DNA of 64,000 nt from Bog-473 sp963817735 (GCA_963817735.1 CAWFPP010000010.1:186001-250000), one strand, 5' to 3'; positions 1 to 8,670 are shown, numbered from the stretch's first letter. A program made the numbers and translations. Notes: generated by a model from the letters alone, not told the origin.

Positions 1-858
1 GGCAGTGACCTGCTCGGCCCGGGTGGCACCGGCGATGACCGAGGCGACCGCCGGCCGGGACAGCAGCCAGCCGAAGGCAAGGTCGAGGACGCCGTGGCCG
101 TGTCGTCCGGCCAACTCGTCGAGCTCGGCCACGGCGGCGAGGCGTTCGTCGGAGAGCTGACTCGCCGCGCCGTCGCCCATGGCGGCCAGCCGGGTGCCCT
201 CGGGGGGCGGCTCGCCGGCCCGGAACTTCCCGCTCAGCAGGCCCATGGCCAACGGGAAGAAGGGCAGGAACGCGGTCCCGGTGCGGTCGCACCATTCGAG
301 GACCCCGTCCTCGGGCTCCCGGTACAGGATGTTGTACTGGTTCTGCACGCTGACGAAGCCCGGGTTGCCGTCGGGCGTCGCCGCCGCCGCCTCCGTGAGC
401 TGCTCCACGTTGAAGTTGGAGCAGCCGAATTCGCGGATCTTGCCCTCGGCGACGAGCTCGCCCAAGACCCCGATGGTCTCGGTGATCGGCGTCTTCGGGT
501 CGGGAACGTGCATCTGGTAGAGGTCGATGCGGTCGGTGCCGAGGCGGGTCAGGCTGTCCTCGACGGCCGTGCGCACGTAGGCAGGGGAGCCGCCGCCCTC
601 GTGCCCTTCGTAGGGAACGCCGAACTTGGAGGCAAGCACGATCTCGTCGCGGCGGGGGCCCAGGGCCTCTCCGAGGTAGGTCTCGCTCTTGGTCCCGCCG
701 TAGATGTCGGCGGTGTCGAGGAAATTGATGCCCGCATCGAGCGCGGCGTGCACCACGTCCGCCGTTTCCTTGCGCCCGACGCGCATGCCGAAGTTGTTGC
801 AGCCGAGGCCGACGACGCTGACCTCCAACGAGCCGATCTTGCGGGTCTGCACCGGCAC
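1..858 (-). CDS. Aldo/keto reductase, 3' end beyond the window
   Basis: NAD(P)H-dependent oxidoreductase of the AKR superfamily, expected to be cytosolic and to reduce aldehydes or ketones; the substrate is not predictable. About 286 codons are visible and the C-terminus runs off the left edge. AKR landmarks are in order: catalytic Asp and Tyr in FLDTADIYGG, the catalytic Lys in LASKFG, and the active-site His in YQMHVPD, then the GCSNFN barrel strand. The GTG at 858 is only 4 nt from an AGGAGG box; a second in-frame GTG at 852 is better spaced, so the start is uncertain by two codons. It is divergent from the SRPBCC gene at 957. Family call is firm. Confidence 0.9.
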   Translation of the reverse strand, partial: MPVQTRKIGSLEVSVVGLGCNNFGMRVGRKETADVVHAALDAGINFLDTADIYGGTKSETYLGEALGPRRDEIVLASKFGVPYEGHEGGGSPAYVRTAVEDSLTRLGTDRIDLYQMHVPDPKTPITETIGVLGELVAEGKIREFGCSNFNVEQLTEAAAATPDGNPGFVSVQNQYNILYREPEDGVLEWCDRTGTAFLPFFPLAMGLLSGKFRAGEPPPEGTRLAAMGDGAASQLSDERLAAVAELDELAGRHGHGVLDLAFGWLLSRPAVASVIAGATRAEQVTA

Positions 859-956
859 ACTCCCTCCTGGCGGCCGGTCTCCTGCGAGCGGACCGGGTCG
901 GCAGTACTGTACCGGCGAGTTCAAGTTGGGGAACCGAGCACAACGAGGAGGCCGCA

Positions 957-1337
957 ATGGCAGCAGGCGCAGTCGACGTCACGATCGCAGCCACGCCCGA
1001 CGAGGTGTGGGCCAAGGTGGGCGACTTCGCCGGCGTCGAGGTGTTGTTCCCGGCTATCGAGTCGTTCCGCCTTGAGGGGGACGATCGCATCATCGGCATG
1101 TTCGGCATGGAGATCCGAGAGCGGTTGTTGGCCCGCGACGAGGCGAGCCGCGTGCTGACCTACTCGGTCGTCGGCGGCGTGCCGCTCGAGAGCCACACGG
1201 CCACCATCTCGGTCGAGCCCGACGGCGAGGGATCCCTGGTGATCTGGGCCTACGACGTCACGCCCGACGAGATGGCGCCGATCTTCGGCGACACTTACAA
1301 GGGCGCGCTCGCCGCCTTGGAGAACGCCTTTTCGTAG
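957..1337 (+). CDS. SRPBCC (START-like) family protein
   Basis: Small 126-residue helix-grip protein of the polyketide cyclase/SRPBCC type, which normally binds a hydrophobic ligand in a cavity. The N-terminal strand followed by ATPDEVWAKVGDF, the central beta-strands around VEPDGEGSLVIW, and a long C-terminal helix ending the protein are the usual layout and length of the family. An AGGAGG box lies 7 nt before the ATG. It is divergent from the aldo/keto reductase and 54 nt upstream of the ABC1-kinase gene. No ligand can be assigned from sequence. Confidence 0.8.
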   Translation: MAAGAVDVTIAATPDEVWAKVGDFAGVEVLFPAIESFRLEGDDRIIGMFGMEIRERLLARDEASRVLTYSVVGGVPLESHTATISVEPDGEGSLVIWAYDVTPDEMAPIFGDTYKGALAALENAFS

Positions 1338-1391
1338 CGACCCGACCAGGGGAATGGGAGGGCGCGCCGGCGCCTCGCCTACCCTGACGCC

Positions 1392-2921
1392 GTGGACCAA
1401 GGCGCGGCGGACGCACCTGTTGGCCCGACACCCCGGGTGCAGGTCCCGACCCCGGTGCCGCGCCCTCTGACCGAGGACGTCCCGCGTATCTACCCGCGGC
1501 GCCTGCCGGACCCTACGCACCGCGAGCTGCTGCGCCGCAGCCGCACCATCGCCAAGGTCGTGGCCATCCACTTCACGCCCACCGCCTTCCGCCAGCTCCG
1601 CACCATCCGCCAGGGACCGCTCCCGGCGGCACAACTCGCCCGTCCGTTGCGCAAGAGCTTCCAGGACCTCGGCGGGACGTTCATGAAGTTCGGCCAGATC
1701 ATCGCCTCGTCGCCCGGCATGTTCGGTGACGACGTGGCCGACGAGTTCCGGGCCTGCCTCGACACCGGCCCGCCCGTGCCGTTCCCCGACGTGCGCCAGC
1801 GGGTGGAGGAGGACCTCGGACGGCCACTCGGCGAGGCATTCGCCGAATTCGAGCAGGACCCCATCGGGACCGCCTCCATCGCCGTGGTGCACCGGGCGCG
1901 CCTGCTGGACGGGCGCACGGTGGCGGTCAAGGTGCTGCGACCCAACATCGAACACATCGTGGCGACGGACCTCGACCTCATGCAGCCACTGCTCGAGATC
2001 CTGGTGCGCCAGACCGGTGACCAGATGGCCGGTTCCACCCTGCAGCTGCTCGACGGCTTCCGGGTGCAGATCGGCGAGGAGATGGACCTGCGGAACGAGG
2101 CGCGCTCGCTGGCCCACTTCCGGCGCCTGCAGAACGAGTTCGACCTGAAGCTGATGGCCGTGCCCGAGCCCTATCCGGAGCTCTCGGGCCGCAACGTGCT
2201 CACGATGGAGTTCTTCGACGGGGTCCCCATCGACGACCTGGCCCGGGTGGCCGACCTCGGGTTCGACCCCACTCCGCTGGTCCAGGAGGTGATGCGGGCC
2301 TTCTTCCTGACCACGGTGCGCTGGGGCGCCTTCCACGGCGACGTGCACGCCGGAAACATGATGCTGCTGCGCGACGGGCGCATCGGCGTCATCGACTGGG
2401 GGATCGTGGGCCGCCTCGACCCCTCGACGCACCGCTTCTTCATTTCGTTGCTCTCCGCCGCCATGGGCGACGAGTCGGCCTGGCCCGTGGTGACCAGGCA
2501 CATCACCGACGTCTACGGGCCCGCCATCGGCGTCGCCGTCGGGCTGTCCGACGAGGACCTCACCGCCTTCGTCCGCTCCATCATGGAACCGGCGCTCACC
2601 CGCCCCTTCGGCGAGGTCAGCCTGGCCGGCATCATGCAGACGATTCAGCTGCAGATGGCCAAGGCGCAGGGGGTGGAGGCGCACCGGCGCAGCGTGCGGG
2701 CGATCTTCCGGCGGCTGCGCACCCAGCGCAAGGTGCGCCGGATGGCCGACCAGTCCGGCGGGCTCATGTCCGACTTCGACCGGGGCACGTTCCTCCTCGC
2801 CAAGCAGCTGATGTACTTCGAGCGCTACGGCCGCATGTTCGTGTCGGAGGTCCCGATCCTCAACGACCGGGACTTCATTGAGCAGCTGCTGGCCGGCGTC
2901 GACATGTCCAACCTGGGCTGA
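1392..2921 (+). CDS. ABC1/AarF/UbiB-family atypical kinase
   Basis: A 509-residue protein of the ABC1 (UbiB/ADCK) kinase-like family, usually linked to lipid or isoprenoid-quinone metabolism. Residues 99-102 are the family KxGQ motif (KFGQ). The nucleotide-binding Lys is K180 in VAVKVLRP, the catalytic-loop equivalent is HGDVHAGN at 315-322, and the metal-binding DWG is at 335-337. The first 60 residues are proline- and arginine-rich and may be disordered. Start is GTG; no strong Shine-Dalgarno sequence is visible. It is a stand-alone gene just ahead of the DUF35/thiolase cluster. Family is certain; the cellular substrate is not. Confidence 0.9.
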   Translation: MDQGAADAPVGPTPRVQVPTPVPRPLTEDVPRIYPRRLPDPTHRELLRRSRTIAKVVAIHFTPTAFRQLRTIRQGPLPAAQLARPLRKSFQDLGGTFMKFGQIIASSPGMFGDDVADEFRACLDTGPPVPFPDVRQRVEEDLGRPLGEAFAEFEQDPIGTASIAVVHRARLLDGRTVAVKVLRPNIEHIVATDLDLMQPLLEILVRQTGDQMAGSTLQLLDGFRVQIGEEMDLRNEARSLAHFRRLQNEFDLKLMAVPEPYPELSGRNVLTMEFFDGVPIDDLARVADLGFDPTPLVQEVMRAFFLTTVRWGAFHGDVHAGNMMLLRDGRIGVIDWGIVGRLDPSTHRFFISLLSAAMGDESAWPVVTRHITDVYGPAIGVAVGLSDEDLTAFVRSIMEPALTRPFGEVSLAGIMQTIQLQMAKAQGVEAHRRSVRAIFRRLRTQRKVRRMADQSGGLMSDFDRGTFLLAKQLMYFERYGRMFVSEVPILNDRDFIEQLLAGVDMSNLG

Positions 2922-2938
2922 CGGACCGGACCTGGCAC

Positions 2939-2962
2939 GAAACTGGAATCTGTTCTAGTTTC
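2939..2962. promoter_or_regulatory. KstR-like palindrome upstream of the OB-fold/thiolase cluster
   Basis: Arms GAAACTGGAA (2939-2948) and TTCTAGTTTC (2953-2962) form a palindrome with 9 of 10 pairs around a TCTG centre. The inner 14 bases, 2944-2957, fit the TetR-type KstR operator pattern TnnAACnnGTTnnA with one mismatch (T for C at 2949). It lies 41 bases before the ATG at 3003, a normal place for a repressor of that gene. KstR regulation is inference; no KstR gene is recognised in this window. Confidence 0.5.
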
Positions 2963-3002
2963 ACCCCGGGTCTGCTGGAGGCCCGTCGCACGGGGAGGTG
3001 AT

Positions 3003-3464
3003 ATGGCAGAGGACGCGGTGATCTACCGCTCCGACCACGTCCTGGAGTACCCCTACGTGCGCTCCGTGGGCCCCGTCGTGGGGGCCTTTCTCACCGGGCT
3101 GCGCGACGGCAAGGTCGTCGGGATCCGGGGCACCGGAGGCCGCGTCATCGTGCCGCCGACGGAGTACGACCCCGAGACGGGGGAGGAGACCGAGGGCATG
3201 GTGGAGGTCGGCCCGGAGGGCACGGTCACCACGTGGTCCTGGGTGGCACACCCCCAGCCCAAACACCCAATGCAGGAGCCCTTCGCCTGGGTGCTCGTGC
3301 AATTCGACGGCGCCGACACGTCATTCCTCCACGTGCTGCCGGCCACGAGCCCCGACGAGGTCTCGACCGGCATGCGTGTGCGTCCCGAGTTCGCCCCCGA
3401 GGACGAGCGCGTCGGCCACGTCAAGGACATCAGCCACTTCGTGGCCGTCGGAGGTGGGCAATGA
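3003..3464 (+). CDS. OB-fold protein (DUF35-like, no zinc ribbon)
   Basis: A 153-residue protein with the OB-fold half of DUF35/ChsH2-type acyl-CoA-associated proteins (TTWSWVAHPQ, then FAWVLVQFDGADTSFLH). It lacks the CxxC pairs of a rubredoxin-like zinc ribbon, which its neighbour has. DUF35 proteins typically complex with thiolase-fold enzymes and stabilise them or help bind acyl-CoA. A strong GGGGAGGTGAT box precedes the ATG, and the stop overlaps the next start (ATGA, 3461-3464), so the two OB-fold proteins are probably made in fixed ratio as partners of the thiolases that follow. Confidence 0.8.
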   Translation: MAEDAVIYRSDHVLEYPYVRSVGPVVGAFLTGLRDGKVVGIRGTGGRVIVPPTEYDPETGEETEGMVEVGPEGTVTTWSWVAHPQPKHPMQEPFAWVLVQFDGADTSFLHVLPATSPDEVSTGMRVRPEFAPEDERVGHVKDISHFVAVGGGQ

Positions 3465-3955
3465 GCGAGCGCGAGCCGGTGACGATGATGGCGGCGCCCA
3501 TCCGCCTCGACTACGAATTCACGGCGGGCGTGGCCATGAGCAAGAACCTGCACGGGTACGAGCAGGGCAAGTTCATCGGGCAGCGGTGCCCGAAGTGCAA
3601 GAAGGTCTACGTGCCGTCGCGCGGGTCGTGCCCGACCGACGGCGTGCCCACCGACGAGGTTGTCGAGCTGCCCAACACCGGCACCATGACCACCTACTGC
3701 GTGGTCAACGTGCCGTTCGCCGGGCAGTCGATCGAGATCCCCTACATCTGCGGCCAGATCCTGCTCGATGGCGCCAACCTGTCGTTCATGGGCCTCATTC
3801 AGGAGATCCCGATCGACGAGATCAGGATGGGAATGCGGGTCGAGGCCGTGTGGGCCCCACCCGAAGAGTGGGGGCCGACGTTGGCCTCGGTCAAGTACTT
3901 CCGGCCGACCGGTGAGCCCGACGCCGACTACGAGACCTACAAGGAATACCTATGA
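3461..3955 (+). CDS. Zn-ribbon OB-fold protein (DUF35)
   Basis: A 164-residue DUF35 protein. An N-terminal helix (YEQGKFIGQRCPKCKKVYVP) leads into a zinc ribbon with Cys pairs CPKC and a later Cys in SRGSCPTDG; the C-terminal half is an OB fold ending VKYFRPTGEPDADYETYKEYL-like sequence. Such proteins bind thiolase or Ltp2-type aldolase partners in actinobacterial steroid side-chain degradation. It overlaps both neighbours by 4 nt (ATGA junctions at 3461 and 3952), so it sits in one translationally coupled unit with the thiolase-like gene. Confidence 0.88.
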   Translation: MSEREPVTMMAAPIRLDYEFTAGVAMSKNLHGYEQGKFIGQRCPKCKKVYVPSRGSCPTDGVPTDEVVELPNTGTMTTYCVVNVPFAGQSIEIPYICGQILLDGANLSFMGLIQEIPIDEIRMGMRVEAVWAPPEEWGPTLASVKYFRPTGEPDADYETYKEYL

Positions 3956-5037
3956 GTGAGTTCCCCCGGCTCGTCTCGGGCCACCGGCCGGTCGGGGTGG
4001 TGTCCTTCGCCCAGTACGACAACGTGCGCCGCGAGGACGCCCGCAACGAGGTCGAGATGCTCATGCCGGTGGTGGCCGAGGTGTTCGGCAACATCGGCAT
4101 CACCAAGGACGACGTCGGGTTCATCTGCTCGGGCTCGACCGACTACCTGATCGGCGGACCGTTCTCCTTCGTGGCGGCGCTCGACGCGGTCGGGGTGTGG
4201 CCGCCCCGGGCCGAGTCGCACGTCGAGATGGACGGCGCCTGGGCGCTGTACGAGGCCTGGGTTCTCCTGCAGGAGGGCGAGATCGACGCCGCCCTGGTCT
4301 ACTCCTTCGGCCGTTCGTCCATGGGTCACCTGGGCGAGGTGCTGTCGGTCCAGCTCGACCCCTACTACCTGGCGCCGCTGTGGCCGGACCCGACGTCGCT
4401 GGCCGCATTGCAGGCGCAGGCGATGATCGACAAGGGGAAGGCGACCGAGGCCGACTTCGCTGCCATCGCGAGCCGGTCCCGGCGAGCTGCTCTGGCGAAC
4501 CCCAAGGCCCAGGTCGCCTACGACCGCTCCGCCGAGGAACTTTTGGCCGAGGAGTACGAGGTGGCGCCGCTGCGCCGCCATGCGCTGCCGCCGCTGACCG
4601 ACGGCTGCGCCGCCATGGTGCTGGCCGCGGGCGACCGGGCCTACGAGCTGTGCGAGCGGCCGGCCTTCATCACCGGCATCGACCACCGCATTGAGACGCA
4701 CTCGGTGGGCGCCCGCGACCTCACCCTTTCGCCCTCGACCAAGCTGGCGGGGGAGAAGGCCGGGGTCGGGGCCAAGAAGGTCGACGTGGCCGAGCTGCAC
4801 GCGCCCTACGCCCACCAGGAGCTCATCCTCTCCGAGGCGTTGGGGCTGGGCGACGGGGTCGACGTCAATCCCTCGGGGGGTGCGCTGGCGGCCAACCCGA
4901 TGATGTCGGCCGGGCTCATCCGCATCGGCGAGTCGGCCCAGCGCATCTGGTCGGGTCAGGCCGACCGTGCCGTGGCCCACGCCACGTCGGGGCCCTGCCT
5001 GCAACAGAACCTGGTCTGCGTCCTGGAGGGCGTCTGA
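3952..5037 (+). CDS. Thiolase-fold protein, Ltp2-like, lacking the canonical Cys and His
   Basis: A 361-residue thiolase-superfamily protein of the SCP-x/Ltp2 branch. The fold is recognisable from ITKDDVGFICSGSTDY, the LTDGCAAMVLA strand and the C-terminal NPSGGALAANP motif. The region that normally holds the acyl-accepting Cys reads HVEMDGAWALYEAW with no Cys, and the GHP histidine is replaced (ANP). Known Ltp2 enzymes also lack these residues and act as retro-aldolases on steroid side-chain CoA thioesters in complex with a DUF35 protein. With two DUF35 genes immediately upstream, an aldolase-like role is plausible but unproven. Its stop and the next start share one base. Confidence 0.85.
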   Translation: MSEFPRLVSGHRPVGVVSFAQYDNVRREDARNEVEMLMPVVAEVFGNIGITKDDVGFICSGSTDYLIGGPFSFVAALDAVGVWPPRAESHVEMDGAWALYEAWVLLQEGEIDAALVYSFGRSSMGHLGEVLSVQLDPYYLAPLWPDPTSLAALQAQAMIDKGKATEADFAAIASRSRRAALANPKAQVAYDRSAEELLAEEYEVAPLRRHALPPLTDGCAAMVLAAGDRAYELCERPAFITGIDHRIETHSVGARDLTLSPSTKLAGEKAGVGAKKVDVAELHAPYAHQELILSEALGLGDGVDVNPSGGALAANPMMSAGLIRIGESAQRIWSGQADRAVAHATSGPCLQQNLVCVLEGV

Positions 5038-6212
5038 TGGCCGAGCGCTGTGCAGTCATCGGGGTGGGCCAGACGGTGGCCAAGTCCAAGCGCGAAGACG
5101 TCTCGATCGCCGGGCTGGTGCGCGAGGCCGCCTTGGCCGCGCTCGAGGACGCCGGGCTGACGTTCGCCGACATCGACGCCGTGGTCGTGGGCAAGGCACC
5201 AGACATGTTCGAGGGCGTCATGATGCCCGAGCTGTACCTGGCGCCGGCGCTCGGCGCGGTGGGCAAACCGATGTTCCGCGTCCACACCGCCGGCTCGGTC
5301 GGCGGGTCGACGGCCATTGTGGCGACGCACCTCGTGGCATCGGGGATCCACGAGCGCGTGCTGACGGTGGCGTTCGAGAAGCAGAGCGACTCCGACGCCA
5401 TGTGGGCCCTGTCGGTGCCGCAACCGTTCTCCGCACCGTTGCTGGCCGGCGCGGGCGGCTACTTCGCCCCCATCATCCGGGCCTATATGTACCGCTCCGG
5501 TGCGCCACGCGACATCGGGATGATGGTGGCGGTCAAGGACCGGCTGCACACGTTGAAGAACCCCTATGCGCACCTGCACATCCCCGACATCTCCATGCAG
5601 ATGGTCGAGGAGTCGATCATGCTGTGGGACCCGCTGCACTATCTCGAATCGTGCCCGTCCTCGGACGGCGCTGCTGCCATGGTCATCGGATCGGAGAAGT
5701 CCGCCGGTGCGGCGACGGCGGCGACCGGGCGGCCACCCGCCTGGATCCACGGCATGGCCATGCGCTCGGAGCCCACGATGTTCGCCGGCCGGGACCAGGT
5801 GAACCCCCAGGCCGGGCGAGACTGCGCGGCCGACCTCTATCGCCAGGCCGGCATCACGAACCCGCGGGCCGACTTCGACATGGCCGAGGTCTACGTGCCC
5901 TTCAGCTGGTACGAGCCGATGTGGCTGGAGAACCTCGGCTTCTGCCCGGAGGGCGAGGGCTGGAAGCTCACGCAGGCCGGTGCAACGTCGATGATCGAAG
6001 GCGGGGACATCCCGTGGAACTGCTCGGGCGGCGTGTTGTCGTCGAACCCGATCGGCGCCTCGGGCATGCTGCGCTTCCTCGAGACCGCCCTGCAGGTGCG
6101 CGGCATGGCGGGCGAGCACCAGGTGCCCGACGCCCGGCGCGCCCTCGGACAGGCCTACGGTGGTGGCTCCCAGTTCTTCGCCATGTGGGTGGTCAGCGCC
6201 GACAAACCCTGA
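5037..6212 (+). CDS. Thiolase-family protein with degenerate active site
   Basis: A 391-residue thiolase-fold protein, close to full length for acetyl-CoA acetyltransferase/SCP-x proteins. The N-terminal IGVGQTV and SIAGLVREAALAALEDAGL, the mid-protein CPSSDGAAAMV strand and the C-terminal CSGGVLSSNPIGASG are diagnostic. The catalytic Cys position falls in VHTAGSVGGS (82-91) and looks like Gly, and the usual GHP His reads SNP. It therefore probably does not perform classical thiolysis. It is fused into the operon by a one-base overlap (TGATG at 5035-5039) with the preceding thiolase-like gene and could form a heteromer with it, as Ltp-type proteins do with partners. Confidence 0.85.
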   Translation: MAERCAVIGVGQTVAKSKREDVSIAGLVREAALAALEDAGLTFADIDAVVVGKAPDMFEGVMMPELYLAPALGAVGKPMFRVHTAGSVGGSTAIVATHLVASGIHERVLTVAFEKQSDSDAMWALSVPQPFSAPLLAGAGGYFAPIIRAYMYRSGAPRDIGMMVAVKDRLHTLKNPYAHLHIPDISMQMVEESIMLWDPLHYLESCPSSDGAAAMVIGSEKSAGAATAATGRPPAWIHGMAMRSEPTMFAGRDQVNPQAGRDCAADLYRQAGITNPRADFDMAEVYVPFSWYEPMWLENLGFCPEGEGWKLTQAGATSMIEGGDIPWNCSGGVLSSNPIGASGMLRFLETALQVRGMAGEHQVPDARRALGQAYGGGSQFFAMWVVSADKP

Positions 6213-6273
6213 GGCGAAGGGCCGTGCCGATATGCTCGGCAGGACCAAGCCAGCCTTTGACCAGGAGGTCTCC

Positions 6274-6468
6274 GTGAAGGTCGTCGTGGACTTCGATGAG
6301 TGTGCCAGCAACGCCGTGTGCATGGGAATCCTGCCCGAGGTCTTCGAGGTGCGGGACGACGGCTACCTCTACGTGCTCAACGAGAACCCGCCCGAGGAAT
6401 TCCGCGAGCGACTGCGCGAGGCGGTCAACGGCTGCCCGACGGGCGCCATCTCCATAGAGGAAGCCTGA
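6274..6468 (+). CDS. Ferredoxin, [3Fe-4S] type
   Basis: A 64-residue soluble ferredoxin. The cysteines in DECASNAVCMGI (C-x5-C) plus the distal NGCPTGAI give three cluster ligands, the pattern of [3Fe-4S] ferredoxins that feed electrons to actinobacterial cytochromes P450. The GTG start at 6274 is set by AGGAGG at 6263-6268. It is 61 nt after the thiolase cluster and may be in the same transcript. No P450 is adjacent, but two lie elsewhere in the window (22806 and 56100) and are candidate partners by inference. Confidence 0.9.
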   Translation: MKVVVDFDECASNAVCMGILPEVFEVRDDGYLYVLNENPPEEFRERLREAVNGCPTGAISIEEA

Positions 6469-6492
6469 CGCCCGGTCCCTCTCCTGCACCTC

Positions 6493-6515
6493 GCCGGCGC
6501 CCGGGGTGCGCCGGC
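6493..6515. other. GC-rich hairpin just before gltX
   Basis: GCCGGCGC (6493-6500) and GCGCCGGC (6508-6515) are perfect inverted repeats around a 7-nt loop, ending 7 nt before the gltX ATG. There is no U-tract, so it is not a standard intrinsic terminator. It could attenuate read-through from the ferredoxin gene or occlude the gltX ribosome site. Confidence 0.4.
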
Positions 6516-6522
6516 ACACAGC

Positions 6523-8038
6523 ATGACTGATCCGACCACCCCGCCCCGGGCGCGTTTCGCGCCGTCACCCACCGGGTACTTCCACGTGGGCAGCGCGCGG
6601 ACAGCGCTGTTCAACTGGCTCTTCGTGCGCCAGCACGGGGGGACGTTCGTGCTGCGCATTGAGGATACCGACGAGGCGCGCAACCGGCCGGAGTGGACCG
6701 AAGGCATCATCAGTGCGCTGGACTGGCTCGGGATGGCGCCCGACGAGGGGCCGTACTTCCAGTCGGCGCAGGAGGCCGCGCACGCGGCGGCGGTCGAGGC
6801 GCTGTGGGACGGGGGCTCCCTGTACGCCTGCGCGTGCACGCGCGAGGAGATCGACGAGCGGACGCGCCAGCGGGCGGCGGCGGGGGACCCGACGCCGGGC
6901 TACGACGGGAACTGCCGCGACCTCGGGCTGCCCCGGGGCGACGGGCGGGCGCTGCGCTTCCGCACGCCCGACGAGGGCGTCGTGGAGGTGCACGACCTCG
7001 TGCGGGGCGACGTCGAGTTCCCGCTGCGGGCGCTCGAGGACTTCATCTGCGTCAGGGGGGACGGCAAGCCGCTCTTCGTCTTGGCCAACGCGGTCGACGA
7101 CCGGACGATGGCGATCTCACACGTGATCCGGGGCGAGGAGCTGCTACCCACGGCACCACGACAGATCATGCTGTGGGACGCGCTCAACCGGACCGAGGGC
7201 ATCGACCTGGCGCTGCCGGCCTACGCGCACCTGCCGTTGCTGGTCAACGAGCAGGGGAAGAAGCTCTCCAAGCGCCGTGACCCGGTGGCGGTGGAGATGT
7301 ACCGCGAGCAGGGCTACCTGCCGACGGCTTTCCGCAATTACCTGGCCCTGCTCGGCTGGAGCCCCGGCGACGAGGAGATCGTGCCGGTGGAGGTGATGCT
7401 GGAACGCTTCCGCTTGGAGGACGTGCAGCGCTCGCCCGCCTTCTTCGACATCAAGAAGCTGTCGCACATGAACGGCGTCTACATCCGCGACTTGTCGGTC
7501 GACGGGTTCGTGGCGGCCGCCCGGCCCTGGGTCGACCCGGTGCCGGGGGAGTGGGCCCCGGGTGGCTGGCGCAATCCCGATACCGGGGCGCCGGAGGTGG
7601 CGCCACCCGCCTGGGCACCGGAGCGCTACGACGCCGGGGTGTTCGCCGCGCTGGCCGAGGTGACCCAGGAGCGGGTGACGGTGCTGAGCGAGGTGCCCGA
7701 ACTGGTGGACTTCCTCTTCCTGGCGGACGCGCCCGACGATCTCGACAGCTGGCAGAAGGCCATTGGCGGCGACGAGGGTGCGCCGCGGATTCTGGCCGGA
7801 CGCGCTGGCCGCCTACGAGGCCTGCCCGTCGTGGGACAAGGACGCGCTGCACGGGGTCACGCTGGCTATCGCCGAGGCGGTAGGACGCAAGCTGGGCAAG
7901 GCGCAGGCGCCCATCCGGGTCGCGGTGATGGGCCGCACGCGGGGGTTGCCCTTGTTCGACTCGCTGGCGGTGCTCGGCCGCAGCGAGACGTGCCGCCGGT
8001 TGGCGGCCGCGCTCGACCGCGTCACGCCTGCCCCCTGA
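6523..8038 (+). CDS. gltX: Glutamyl-tRNA synthetase, interrupted by a +1 frameshift
   Basis: Class I aminoacyl-tRNA synthetase charging tRNA-Glu, cytosolic and normally essential. The HIGH-type motif is in PSPTGYFHVGSARTALFNWLF, a CAC zinc-binding stretch follows (YACACTREEID), and the KMSKS equivalent is KKLSKRRD. From 6523 the frame is correct to WQKAIGGDEGAPRILA, then shifts at the GG of 7798-7799. Removing one G restores DALAAYEACPSWDKDALHG and a normal C-terminal anticodon-binding end, with the stop at 8036-8038 and about 504 residues in all. An essential gene with a one-base lesion in a GC-rich run is more likely an assembly error than a true mutation, unless a second copy exists. No strong ribosome site is seen before the ATG. 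Confidence 0.88.
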
Positions 8039-8661
8039 TGCTCCTGGCGCCGCTCCGCTGGGCACTGCGCATAGCGGTCCTCGTCGTGACGGTGATCGTG
8101 CTCTACTTCGCCGTGACGCTGGTGCAGGTGTGGCTGACCTCGCGCCAGTACGACCCGCACGCGGCGGGAGCCATCCTGGTCATGGGGGCGGCGCAGTACA
8201 ACTGCGTGCCGTCCCCGGACCTGGCGGCGCGCCTGGACCAGGCGGCGATCCTGTACCACCAGGGGTATGCACCTTTGATCATCGTGACGGGCAACAAGAA
8301 GCCCGGGGACAAGTGCACCGAGGCGCAATCGGGTGCGATGTATCTCGAGGAGGTCAAGCGCGTGCCGCACTCGGCGATCCTCGAGGCGGGCGGCGATGAC
8401 AGCTACCAGAACATCGCGGACGCAAAGCCGGCGCTCGAAGCCCACGGGGCCAAGGTGATCCTGATCACCACGGACCCCTTCCACGAGGATCGCTCCATGG
8501 CCATTGCGTCCAGTCTGTCGCTGACGCCGTCACCCACCCCGACCCAGACCTCGCCCATCACGGGCTGGTCGACCGTGCCCTACTTCCTGAAGGAGGCGCT
8601 CGGCGTGGGGTTCGGCCGCATCATCGGCTACAACCACCTGGAGTGGCTGCACGACGCCTGA
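8038..8661 (+). CDS. YdcF/SanA-like (DUF218) membrane-anchored protein
   Basis: A 207-residue DUF218 protein of the YdcF/ElyC/SanA group, implicated in cell-envelope metabolism. One N-terminal membrane segment (about residues 10-32, IAVLVVTVIVLYFAVTL) precedes an extracytoplasmic domain with AGAILVMGAAQYN, the LAARLDQAAILYHQGYAPLIIVTG strand-helix and the ITTDPFHEDRSMAIA block typical of the family. Its ATG overlaps the gltX stop (TGATG, 8036-8040), suggesting coupling. Because of the gltX frameshift the reading frame happens to run through from gltX into this gene; that is not a natural fusion. Confidence 0.85.
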   Translation: MLLAPLRWALRIAVLVVTVIVLYFAVTLVQVWLTSRQYDPHAAGAILVMGAAQYNCVPSPDLAARLDQAAILYHQGYAPLIIVTGNKKPGDKCTEAQSGAMYLEEVKRVPHSAILEAGGDDSYQNIADAKPALEAHGAKVILITTDPFHEDRSMAIASSLSLTPSPTPTQTSPITGWSTVPYFLKEALGVGFGRIIGYNHLEWLHDA

Positions 8662-8670
8662 GCTTGGGCG

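Noticed and set aside
921..2684. Long antisense open frame over the ABC1 kinase gene
   Set aside because: Rich in His, Gly and Arg with no motif; typical shadow of a high-GC gene on the other strand.
6523..8661. A single 712-codon frame that would fuse GluRS to a YdcF-like protein
   Set aside because: The second half of the GluRS is in the next frame up to 8038 and the YdcF gene has its own ATG at 8038; the continuous frame is a by-product of an indel.
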